6,102 nt of DNA from CAYUCY01 sp964443525 (GTDB lineage Bacteria > Pseudomonadota > Alphaproteobacteria > Caedimonadales > Caedimonadaceae): positions 1 to 6,102 of the forward strand of contig CAYUCY010000078.1 of assembly GCA_964443525.1 (NCBI GenBank), read 5' to 3'. This document shows, one piece after another, positions 1 to 5,823 of the stretch. Below the pieces are notes generated by a model. It was not told where the DNA came from and did no database searches. It saw nothing but the letters and a program-made list of their open reading frames with translations. Within the stretch, counting starts at the first letter, position 1, and every line of letters starts with the position of its first letter. Both the position numbers and the translations under genes were made by a program.

Positions 1-4
1 AGCC

Positions 5-664
5 TCAATAGCGTCCGGAGGATCCCCCTCCTCCGAAAGATCCTCCTCCTCCGCTAAATCCTCCGTCACCACGGTCGCCGCCCGATCCCCAGCCGCCTCC
101 GAACCCTCCTCCCCCGCGAAAGCCCCCTTTGAAAAAAAGATAGAGCCAAAGCCCAAGAAATAAAAGAATGATGAAGACTTCAAGTGCACCCCATTCTTTT
201 TTTTTCTCAAAATTAGTTTTTCCCTCAAGAACGCCTAAAATTGCTTTCGTCCNNNNNNNNNNTATGATGGTAGCTTCGATAATTCCTTTCGTATTCGCAT
301 CGGTCAATATCCCCTCAAGTCCGTACCCGACCTCAATTCGTACAACCCGCTCATTGGGCGCTAAAATGAGAAGAACTCCGTTATCTTTACCTTTCTGTCC
401 GATCCCCCAGTACCGACCCAACTGATAGCCATAGTCTTCAATCGGAAGTCCTCGGAGGGAAGATAAAGTCACGACGACAATCTGATTTGTGGTTTTCTCT
501 TCATAGGCCCTTAAAAGAGAGATCAACTCCGATTCGGCTGAAGGGGAAAGAACATGCGCTTCATCAACCACCCTCTCGGCAAGAACGGGAAAAGTTAAAG
601 GATCTCCTCTCACGAGAAGAGGAAGGGTAAAAAGAATCAGAAAAAGAAGTTTCAAGCTTTTCAT
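5..664 (-). CDS. TPM-domain (YgcG-type) membrane protein with Gly-rich tail, interrupted by an assembly gap
   Basis: The N-terminus is a signal peptide or signal anchor (about residues 1-20, KSLKLLFLILFTLPLLV). A TPM domain follows, with hallmark blocks RVVDEAHVLS (31-40), QIVVVTLSSL (61-70), GYQLGRYWGIGQKGKDNGV (79-97) and EVGYGLEGILTDA (111-123). After a charged linker comes one membrane helix (FIILLFLGLWLYLFF), then a glycine/serine tail ending GGGGSSGRY, the usual C-terminus of this family. The expected topology is an extracytoplasmic TPM domain anchored by the late helix. TPM proteins are known partners of LemA and are implicated in envelope or photosystem maintenance; the exact biochemical role is unsettled. 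The ATG directly follows the lemA TAA with no spacer, so translational coupling is likely; a weak GGAAG lies inside the lemA end. The ten-N gap sits where the family has a PxFxxGDxxxGI-like stretch, so the true protein is probably longer than the 219 codons shown. It is not a pseudogene on present evidence. Confidence 0.87.
   Translation of the reverse strand: MKSLKLLFLILFTLPLLVRGDPLTFPVLAERVVDEAHVLSPSAESELISLLRAYEEKTTNQIVVVTLSSLRGLPIEDYGYQLGRYWGIGQKGKDNGVLLILAPNERVVRIEVGYGLEGILTDANTKGIIEATIIXXXXTKAILGVLEGKTNFEKKKEWGALEVFIILLFLGLWLYLFFKGGFRGGGGFGGGWGSGGDRGDGGFSGGGGSFGGGGSSGRY
253..262. other. Assembly gap (10 N) inside the TPM gene
   Basis: This is a run of ten Ns. The second gap in the window is also exactly ten, which points to a fixed placeholder and not a measured length. 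On the minus strand the TPM protein reads to ...GIIEATII before the gap and resumes at TKAILGVLEG. Family members usually have about 14-15 further residues here (a PxFxxGDxxxGI-like segment), so roughly 45 bases are probably missing. The reading frame happens to stay open across the ten Ns. Confidence 0.9.
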
Positions 665-1258
665 TTAGCTTCCGAATTTAACGTCGGGCGCCTTTTGAAC
701 TTCTTCACTTTCCGTATAGTTGGCCAAAGGCTCTTTTTTAAAAAACAGAGCATTCCATATAAACCCGGGGAAGGTTCGAATCATGATGTTGAAATTGCGC
801 ACAGCCTGTATGTAATCACGACGAGCGATCGCAATCCGATTCTCGTTCCCCTCCAGCTGAGATTGAAGGGTTAGAAAATTCTGAGTCGCCTTTATGTCCG
901 GATAGCGCTCTACAACGACCATCAGACGAGATAAGGCCTTTCCAAGATCATTTTGCGCTTCAAAAAACTTTTGCAAACTCTCTTGATTCTGGAGGAGCTC
1001 AGGCGTGATTTGAAACGATTGTGCTTTTGAGCGCGCGTTAATGACACTCTCCAAAGTTCCTCGTTCGAAGTTAGCAGCTCCTTGTACGGTTTGAACAAGT
1101 TGAGGCACAAGATCGGCTCGTCTCTTGTATTGATTGATCAACTGGCTCCATTGGGCTGAAACGGTTTCCTCAAGAGTCGGGATACGATTGGTGCTACTGA
1201 CCGAAAACAAAATGACGACAACGAGAATGCCGAGTCCGATCCAAAAACCTTTTTTCAT
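665..1258 (-). CDS. lemA: LemA family protein
   Basis: This is a full-length 197-residue LemA protein. An N-terminal membrane anchor (about residues 5-20, FWIGLGILVVVILFSV) is followed by an extracytoplasmic helical domain with the family hallmarks: QWSQLINQYKRRADLVPQLV (36-55), the block around ERYPDIKA (117-124), ENRIAIARRDYIQAVRNFN (139-157), IRTFPG (160-165) and the terminal PLANYTESEEVQKAPDVKF (177-195). The start is well supported: a strong Shine-Dalgarno GAGGAGG (complement of 1266-1272) lies 7 nt before the ATG, and the membrane anchor begins at once. LemA proteins are widespread envelope proteins of poorly defined function, often encoded beside TPM-domain proteins, as here. The TPM gene starts at the base after the lemA stop codon, so the two form an operon. 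A candidate promoter lies in the 75-bp spacer before lemA. I see no defects. Confidence 0.96.
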   Translation of the reverse strand: MKKGFWIGLGILVVVILFSVSSTNRIPTLEETVSAQWSQLINQYKRRADLVPQLVQTVQGAANFERGTLESVINARSKAQSFQITPELLQNQESLQKFFEAQNDLGKALSRLMVVVERYPDIKATQNFLTLQSQLEGNENRIAIARRDYIQAVRNFNIMIRTFPGFIWNALFFKKEPLANYTESEEVQKAPDVKFGS

Positions 1259-1290
1259 GCAAAATCCTCCTCAAAGAAGTTAGAGAATTC

Positions 1291-1319
1291 AGGATACTTA
1301 ATCCCTTGAAGAGAGGCAA
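1291..1319 (-). promoter_or_regulatory. Candidate sigma-70-type promoter for lemA-TPM
   Basis: On the minus strand, TTGCCT (complement of 1314-1319) and TATCCT (complement of 1291-1296) are separated by 17 nt. Each matches the sigma-70 consensus at 4 of 6 positions. The predicted start is about 25 nt before the lemA ATG, with the strong ribosome site in between. The spacing is ideal but the hexamers are weak. Read-through from the gene upstream is an alternative, because no terminator is visible after that gene. Confidence 0.3.
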
Positions 1320-1333
1320 GAGATCGGATTTTT

Positions 1334-1921
1334 TTAAGAATCACCCTTCGACGTTAAAAACTCTAAAAAGGATATGGTTTGGCCATGAGTCCGGGACATC
1401 AAACGCATGTAGGCATCAAGGGGTTCATAAAGGCTTTGATGAAGTTCGTCAAGCTTTGAGACAATCTGATGATTTTTTCCCCGAATTTCAGAAGGAAGGG
1501 TGGGGTTTCCTAAGGGAAATTCCGAAGAAGGAACGCCTCTAGAAAGATCGAGTGCTCGCGCAGCCAAAGACGCATAGAACTCGGTTCGATACCAGTTCTT
1601 CAAAAAAGCAATAAAAGAAGCCATGAAGTCCCCATCACTCTTAAGACGTTCCTTATCTTCAAGGGTTAACGTCGGATAAACTTCATGCTTTGTTTCAATT
1701 CGAAGTTCTGCAAATCTCCTATGAAGAGGATCCGCGATTTCTGAATCCATTTCAGGATAAGAATAGGAGGTAATCTCCGGATTTAAAAGAAGATCTTCCG
1801 AGCTTATCTCTTGGTACTGCTCTTTGAAAAATCTAAGTATCTGCTCTTCTGTTATTTCTGAAGAATGAGAATAAGATGTTGATAATAAAGTTAAAAAATA
1901 GAAATTTATTGTTTTTTGCAT
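1334..1921 (-). CDS. Hypothetical protein, probably exported, helical
   Basis: I do not recognise this family. The ATG at 1919-1921 is preferred over the TTG one codon earlier because AAGGTGG (complement of 1925-1931) sits at good distance from it. This gives 195 residues. Residues 1-20 (MQKTINFYFLTLLSTSYSHS) resemble a short signal peptide with a modest hydrophobic core, so export to the periplasm is plausible but unproven. No lipobox cysteine is seen, and there are no cysteines in the protein. The rest is charged and apparently alpha-helical, with a proline-containing break around VPSSEFPLGNPTLPSE, and ends in the hydrophobic helix QTISFLEFLTSKG. There is no later membrane segment and no obvious catalytic motif. 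The only overlapping open frame is a 78-codon one on the opposite strand without recognisable content, and the good ribosome site favours this one. The gene lies between rnd and lemA on the same strand, and neither neighbour tells its job. Confidence 0.62.
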   Translation of the reverse strand: MQKTINFYFLTLLSTSYSHSSEITEEQILRFFKEQYQEISSEDLLLNPEITSYSYPEMDSEIADPLHRRFAELRIETKHEVYPTLTLEDKERLKSDGDFMASFIAFLKNWYRTEFYASLAARALDLSRGVPSSEFPLGNPTLPSEIRGKNHQIVSKLDELHQSLYEPLDAYMRLMSRTHGQTISFLEFLTSKGDS

Positions 1922-1943
1922 CAACCACCTTTTCTTGATAATA

Positions 1944-1949
1944 ATTATA
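1944..1949 (-). promoter_or_regulatory. Candidate -10 box (TATAAT) for the hypothetical gene
   Basis: A perfect TATAAT on the minus strand lies 22 bases upstream of the chosen ATG, leaving room for a short leader with the AAGGTGG ribosome site. No convincing -35 hexamer is found at 16-18 nt; the nearest TTCACC is only 14 nt away. The whole 149-bp spacer (1922-2070) is very AT-rich, so a chance TATAAT is quite possible. No clear hairpin terminator for rnd is visible in this spacer. Confidence 0.3.
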
Positions 1950-2070
1950 ATTAAAGAATCAATGGTGAATTTTTTATTAATTTAGATGAATGATAAAATG
2001 CGAGAGATGTTAAAAAGGTGCTAAGACTTATTTTAGGTTAAAAAAGTATGTTTTAAACTGAACTGCAGCC

Positions 2071-3225
2071 CTACTGTTCTTGCTCTAGAACCAACTTCTT
2101 ATCCCGAATTTGAAACCAGCTCTTGCCTTTTAAAAAAGAAAGTGCCTCTTTTCCAAAAACGTCATACCTCCATCCCTGAAGGCATTTTACCTCAGCTTCT
2201 TCCTGGCGGGCTGCTAGTGCATCCAAGTCTTTCGAAGTTGCAATCAGTTTTTCCGCAACCCGCAACTGATCCGCTTTTAAGCGAAGTAACACCCGCAAAA
2301 GATCAGAAACCCCGGAACTTACGGCCTCCCCTGGTTTCGGTTTTTCCAAGGCGGGGCAATTACTTTCAGGCAATTTATTCGCTTGATTTAAGAGGTAAAA
2401 GAGCTCTTCAGCTCCCTCCTTTTTTCTGTAACGATCCGGAAGTTGACGAATATGAGAAAGGTCTTCAAGAGACTGAGGATTTTGATAGGCAATCTCGCTT
2501 AAAATATCATCTTTGAGAATACGGCTCCGCGCTCTATTTTCTTTAAGAGCCTTTTTCTCGCGCCACTCTGCCAAGGTTTTTAACCTTGCAAGATAACGAG
2601 GTGTGCCTCCCTTCAGGCGGATTCGACGCCAGGCATTTTCAGGATCGGGGCGATAAAGTGATTCGTCTAAAAGGCTTTTTGTTTCCTCTTCAATCCAGAG
2701 GAGTCTTCCCTCTTTTTCAAGTCGGGAATACATTTTTTGAAAAATCTCTCTGAGATAGACCACGTCTTTCAACGCATAAATCAACTGCTTCTCACTAAGA
2801 GGTCTTTTTGCCCAGTTCGTATATTGCGCGGACTTGTCAAGACTCTTGCTAAGATATGACCTGACAAGAGCCTCATATCCGACGGAATCCCCGAAACCGC
2901 AAACCATCCCTGCAACCTGAGTATCAAAAATACCTTTCGGCACCTCCCCTGTAAGGTCATAAAAAATCTCCAAGTCCTGTCTGGCAGCATGAAAAACTTT
3001 GAGAGGTTTTTCTTCTTTCATAAAATCAAAAAGAGGGGAGAGATCCATCCCATCCACGAGAGGATCAATCAAGGCATTTTTTTCTTCTCCTGCGATTTGG
3101 ATCAGACACACTTGAGGCCAATAAGTCGTCTCACGCATAAACTCCGTATCCATCGCAACAAACGCGTCCCCCTTAAGATCATCTAGAAGGGCTTTCAAGG
3201 CAGAAGTGGTTGTGATCAAGTTCAT
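2071..3225 (-). CDS. rnd: Ribonuclease D
   Basis: RNase D is a DEDD-family 3'-5' exoribonuclease that trims tRNA precursors and other stable RNA ends in the cytoplasm. Numbered from the start chosen here (384 residues), the exonuclease motifs are Exo I AMDTEFMRE with D26 and E28, Exo II HAARQDLEIF with D84, and Exo III YALKDVVYL with Y150 and D154. Together these give the complete DEDDy set. An HRDC domain follows at about 211-290 (LKTLAEWREKKALKENRARS), then a C-terminal HRDC-like region to about 375. The length fits the family. The frame is open 16 codons further upstream to an ATG at 3271-3273, but that extension (MLLLYFFPLTRRVESR) is not typical of RNase D and would cover the likely -10 box. 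MNLITTTSALK at 3225 is the normal N-terminus. A modest GTGGA precedes it. The gene is divergent from aspS and shares its promoter region. It appears intact. Confidence 0.96.
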   Translation of the reverse strand: MNLITTTSALKALLDDLKGDAFVAMDTEFMRETTYWPQVCLIQIAGEEKNALIDPLVDGMDLSPLFDFMKEEKPLKVFHAARQDLEIFYDLTGEVPKGIFDTQVAGMVCGFGDSVGYEALVRSYLSKSLDKSAQYTNWAKRPLSEKQLIYALKDVVYLREIFQKMYSRLEKEGRLLWIEEETKSLLDESLYRPDPENAWRRIRLKGGTPRYLARLKTLAEWREKKALKENRARSRILKDDILSEIAYQNPQSLEDLSHIRQLPDRYRKKEGAEELFYLLNQANKLPESNCPALEKPKPGEAVSSGVSDLLRVLLRLKADQLRVAEKLIATSKDLDALAARQEEAEVKCLQGWRYDVFGKEALSFLKGKSWFQIRDKKLVLEQEQ

Positions 3226-3257
3226 TCGAGATTCCACTCTTCGAGTTAATGGAAAGA

Positions 3258-3290
3258 AATATAGCAAAAGCATCTCAGAATTGCTATGTT
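3258..3290. promoter_or_regulatory. Divergent rnd / aspS promoter region with dyad
   Basis: AATATAGCAA (3258-3267) and TTGCTATGTT (3281-3290) form an inverted repeat with 9 of 10 positions matching (the other is a G-T pair), separated by 13 nt. Read outward, each arm is an extended -10-like box: TGC-TATATT on the minus strand toward rnd and TGC-TATGTT on the plus strand toward aspS. Predicted starts would give leaders of roughly 25-40 nt for both genes. The -35 positions overlap the opposite arm and are poor (TAGCAA). The dyad may simply reflect two back-to-back promoters or may also be an operator; the sequence alone cannot decide. Confidence 0.42.
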
Positions 3291-3334
3291 AGGGCGATGT
3301 TTTAATCAAGTTTGTTTTTTGGGAAAGAATTTAA

Positions 3335-5168
3335 ATGGATCGTCATCCTTATCGCACACATACGTGTGGAGAACTCCGTGAAGATCATACGGGACAGCAT
3401 GTCCGCCTTTCGGGCTGGATCCATCGCCTGAGGGATCACGGAAATCTCCTTTTTATCGATCTCAGAGATCATTACGGACTAACCCAGTGTGTCATTGAAA
3501 GAAACAGCCCCTGCTTTCAAGAAGCAGAAGCTACCCGTCTTGAAAGCGTTGTGACCATTACGGGACGCGTGGTCAAGAGAACGGATGAAACCATTAATGA
3601 TAAGTTGCCTACGGGTCGTATTGAAGTAGCCATCGNNNNNNNNNNATTTCAAGATGGAATCTAAGTGTGATATGCTTCCTCTCCAGGTCAACTCGGATCA
3701 GGAATTTCCAGAAGAGACACGTCTCAGATACCGCTATCTGGATCTAAGGCGGGAAAAAATGCACCGAAATATCGTCCTGCGCTCTCAAATCATCTCGTCA
3801 TTGAGAAGACGTATGATTGAGCAGGGATTCATGGAATTCCAGACTCCCATCCTGACGGCCAGTTCTCCCGAAGGGGCCCGTGATTATCTGGTCCCAAGCC
3901 GCCTTCATCCGGGAATGTTCTACGCACTGCCTCAAGCACCTCAAATGTTCAAGCAACTCCTAATGGTATCAGGTTTTGATCGCTACTTTCAAATCGCTCC
4001 TTGCTTCAGAGACGAAGATGCACGAGCGGACCGGTCTCCGGGAGAGTTTTACCAACTTGATTTTGAGATGTCCTTCGTGACACAAGAAGATGTTTTTAGG
4101 GCGATTGAACCCATTCTTCACGGAGTTTATGAAGAATTCGCAGATGGTCGAACGATTACGCCTCATCCCTTCCCCCGCATTTCTTATGACGAGGCTATGC
4201 TGAAATACGGGGTCGATAAACCTGACTTGAGAAACCCCTTGCTGATCTCGGATGTGTCGGAAGTTTTTGCAGGCTCCGAGTTCAAAGTCTTTTCAAATGC
4301 GGTTGCACATGGTTCTGTCGTGCGCGCCATCCAAGCAACGGGAGCGGCACCCCAGCCAAGAAGTTTCTTTGATAAACTTAATGACTGGGCTCGAAGCCAA
4401 GATGCACCGGGTCTCGGTTATATTACCTTTTCAGAAGGAGAGGCCAAAGGCCCAATCGCCAAGTTTCTGGATGCTCCGAGGCTTGCCAAATTAAAAGAGC
4501 TGACGCAAATAGGAGACGGAGATGCGGTCTTCTTTGCATGCGCAACACCGTCCGAGGCTGCAAAACTTGCAGGCGCCGCTCGTCAGAAAATTGCTCAAGA
4601 CCTGGATCTGATCGAGAAAAATGCGTTTCGCTTCTGCTGGGTCGTTGATTTCCCTATGTTCGAGTTTAACGAGGAAGAGCAAAGGGTTGACTTCTCCCAT
4701 AACCCCTTCTCCATGCCGCAGGGAGGATTGGACGCCCTTTTGACGAAAGACCCCCTTACGATCAAAGCCTATCAATATGACATCGTGTGTAACGGTATTG
4801 AGCTTTCAAGCGGAGCAATCCGAAATCACTTGCCCGAGATCATGTACAAAGCTTTTGAAATAGCGGGATATAAAGCGGAAGATTTGGAAGCCAAATTCGG
4901 CGGGATGCTGAATGCCCTGAAATTCGGCGCTCCTCCCCACGGTGGGTGCGCTCCCGGCATCGACAGGATCGTCATGATGCTGGCAGACGAACCCAACTTG
5001 AGAGAAGTCGTTGCCTTCCCCATGAACCAGCAAGCTCAGGACCTAATGATGCAAGCGCCCAATCATGTAACGGACAAACAGTTGCGAGAACTCCATATTC
5101 GAGTTCATCTTCCTCCTGAAATTAAAGAGCAAAAAGAAGCTCAAACATCAACGGCCTCAGCAAAATAG
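3335..5168 (+). CDS. aspS: Aspartyl-tRNA synthetase (class II), interrupted by an assembly gap
   Basis: This enzyme charges tRNA-Asp with aspartate using ATP in the cytoplasm. Residues 1-100 are the OB-fold anticodon-binding domain (YRTHTCGELR, LSGWIHRLRDHGNLLFIDL). After the gap come the linker LPLQVNSDQEFPEETRLRYR and the class II core: motif 1 around GFMEFQTPIL, the EGARDYLVPSR loop, motif 2 beginning FRDEDARADR (about 4005), the bacterial insertion domain in the middle, and motif 3 in HGGCAPGIDRIVMML (about 4938-4985). The two halves lie in different frames only because ten Ns were inserted. Three missing bases would join ...IEVAI-x-x-FKMESKCDMLPL, giving about 608 residues, normal for a bacterial AspRS. 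The ATG at 3335 fits the alphaproteobacterial N-terminus; only a weak GGGAAAG precedes it. A discriminating or non-discriminating tRNA specificity cannot be told from this window alone. The gene is transcribed away from rnd and is followed by a hairpin terminator. Confidence 0.97.
3636..3645. other. Assembly gap (10 N) inside aspS
   Basis: These ten Ns separate ...GRIEVAI (frame of the ATG at 3335) from FKMESKCDMLPL (frame of 3648). The flanking coding sequences shift by one frame with ten Ns but join correctly if three bases are missing, giving a two-residue link as in other AspRS proteins (I-x-x-F). The gap length is therefore a placeholder and the apparent frameshift is an artefact. Confidence 0.9.
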
Positions 5169-5199
5169 GAAAGTCCTTACGAAGCGCTCTTTTGTTGAA

Positions 5200-5224
5200 T
5201 CAAGGAGAGGTTCCTTGACCTTTT
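5200..5224 (+). terminator. Probable intrinsic terminator of aspS
   Basis: A perfect 7-bp stem TCAAGGA (5200-5206) and TCCTTGA (5212-5218) with a 5-nt loop is followed by CC and then TTTT (5221-5224). It lies 31 nt after the aspS stop. The stem is short and the T-tract has only four Ts, ending exactly where the left inverted repeat of the mobile cassette begins. The original T-tract may have been longer and cut by the insertion. Confidence 0.55.
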
Positions 5225-5259
5225 AGGGGTAGTTTGCGGCTGGGGGCAGAAATTAGGGT
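5225..5259 (+). repeat. Left 35-bp inverted repeat
   Basis: The sequence runs from AGGGGTAGTTTGCGGCTG to the inner end AATTAGGGT and is the exact reverse complement of 5789-5823, with all 35 positions matching. The match stops sharply on both sides. The outer edge touches the TTTT of the aspS terminator. The inner edge is followed within two bases by sequence homologous to a serine recombinase. Confidence 0.95.
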
Positions 5260-5261
5260 GC

Positions 5262-5795
5262 GGTTGGTTTGTTGAAAATGAGAGTGGAGCCACGCTCAAA
5301 CGTCCAGAATTGTTTAGGCTTCTAGAGATAGCCCAGCAGGGCGATATCTTACTGGTTGAACAAGTTGATCGTATCAGTCAACTCAACACCCAAGATTGGG
5401 AACGCTTAAAGTCACAAATCAAGACTAAGGGGATAACCATTGTATCCCTAGACCTCCCTACATCCTACCAATTCCTGAACACACAATCGGATGATTTTAC
5501 ACAGCGGATGCTAACAGCCATTAATAGCATGATGCTTGATATGTTGGCAGCTGTTGCAAGGAAAGATTACGAAGATAGGAGGCGTCGCCAGTCAGAAGGG
5601 ATAGAAAAAGCAAAAAGAGAAGGAAAATATAAAGGAAGACCCAAAAATCAAGCGCTAAGGCGAAATATTAAAGCATTAGTTAGAGATGGTTGCAGCATTA
5701 GTGAGATCGTCAACACCCTCAAATGCTCAAACAAAACAGTTATTAGGGTGAGAAAAGAAATGGTCAAATCAGCTCATCAAAAATCAAAACCCTAA
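5262..5795 (+). pseudogene. Serine recombinase (resolvase/invertase family), truncated at the N-terminus
   Basis: Intact relatives make a DNA-strand nick with an N-terminal serine and bind DNA through a C-terminal helix-turn-helix. Here homology starts at GWFVENESGATLKRPELF, just inside the left repeat. The first roughly 40 residues, including the catalytic Ser and nearby Arg, are absent, and no ATG lies in frame until deep in the domain. The only upstream start is a TTG at 5310 without a ribosome site. The remaining parts are the rest of the catalytic domain (EQVDRISQLN, IVSLDLPTS), the long helix region LDMLAAVARKDYEDRRRRQS, the GKYKGRPKN hinge and an HTH (about RRNIKALVRDGCSISEIVN onward). 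In EQVDRISQLN the residue expected to be the second active-site Arg (DRxxR) is Gln (CAA at 5379-5381). The stop codon lies inside the right repeat, so the C-terminus may be trimmed as well. It is almost certainly inactive as a recombinase; a DNA-binding fragment is conceivable but there is no evidence of expression. Confidence 0.88.
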
Positions 5796-5823
5796 TTTCT
5801 GCCCCCAGCCGCAAACTACCCCT
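5789..5823 (-). repeat. Right 35-bp inverted repeat
   Basis: This is the exact reverse complement of 5225-5259. It includes the last Pro codon and the TAA stop of the recombinase remnant on its inner side. Its outer edge directly abuts the broken IS6-family transposase: the shifted-frame codons for DKSGSN run into the repeat at 5823. Confidence 0.95.

Larger units (their letters stand above)
5225..5823. mobile_element. 599-bp cassette bounded by perfect 35-bp inverted repeats, carrying a recombinase remnant
   Basis: The two ends are identical 35-bp inverted repeats, and the inside is filled almost completely by a broken serine recombinase gene. No transposase is encoded inside. This layout resembles a mobile insertion cassette or MITE-like element, meaning insertion-sequence ends that carry a passenger and are moved in trans. 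The outer end (GGGGTAGTTTGCGG) is loosely similar to IS6-family tips, and an IS6-family transposase remnant adjoins on the right, but the link is inference. No target-site duplication is visible: the 8 bp outside are GACCTTTT on the left and TATTGGAG on the right, and the 8 bp just inside also differ. An alternative is that the repeats are the remaining ends of two larger elements that flank, and have trimmed, a chromosomal or plasmid recombinase gene. Confidence 0.5.

Noticed and set aside
8..130. GC-rich, low-complexity tract as a DNA repeat array
   Set aside because: It encodes the Gly/Ser-rich tail typical of TPM proteins; the repetitiveness is at codon level and has no regular unit.
1306..1542. 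Plus-strand open frame of 78 codons
   Set aside because: It lies antisense to the hypothetical gene, which has the better ribosome site and signal-like start. It has no recognisable content.
2041..2066. AT-rich imperfect hairpin after rnd as a terminator
   Set aside because: The stem is almost only A-T pairs with a mismatch, and no proper T-tract follows on the minus strand.
2142..2516. Plus-strand open frame of 124 codons within rnd
   Set aside because: It is antisense to the well-supported RNase D HRDC region and has no recognisable domain.
3226..3273. Longer RNase D with 16 extra N-terminal residues
   Set aside because: The extension is unlike the family and would include the best -10 box. 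MNLITTTSALK is the normal start.
4491..5033. Several minus-strand open frames within aspS
   Set aside because: They are antisense shadows of the conserved AspRS catalytic core.
5310..5795. An intact small recombinase starting at the TTG at 5310
   Set aside because: Homology clearly extends upstream of the TTG, there is no ribosome site, and the catalytic serine region is missing, so it is a remnant.
5225..5823. The 35-bp inverted repeats as one giant hairpin terminator or regulatory stem
   Set aside because: The arms are about 530 bp apart with a gene remnant between them and no T-tract after the right arm. Mobile-element ends explain them better.
5764..5823. C-terminal extension of the transposase reading through the right repeat (GSLRLGAEIR...)
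   Set aside because: This stretch is only the open frame across the repeat and the antisense of the recombinase end. It has no IS6 similarity, and the true catalytic block lies in another frame.
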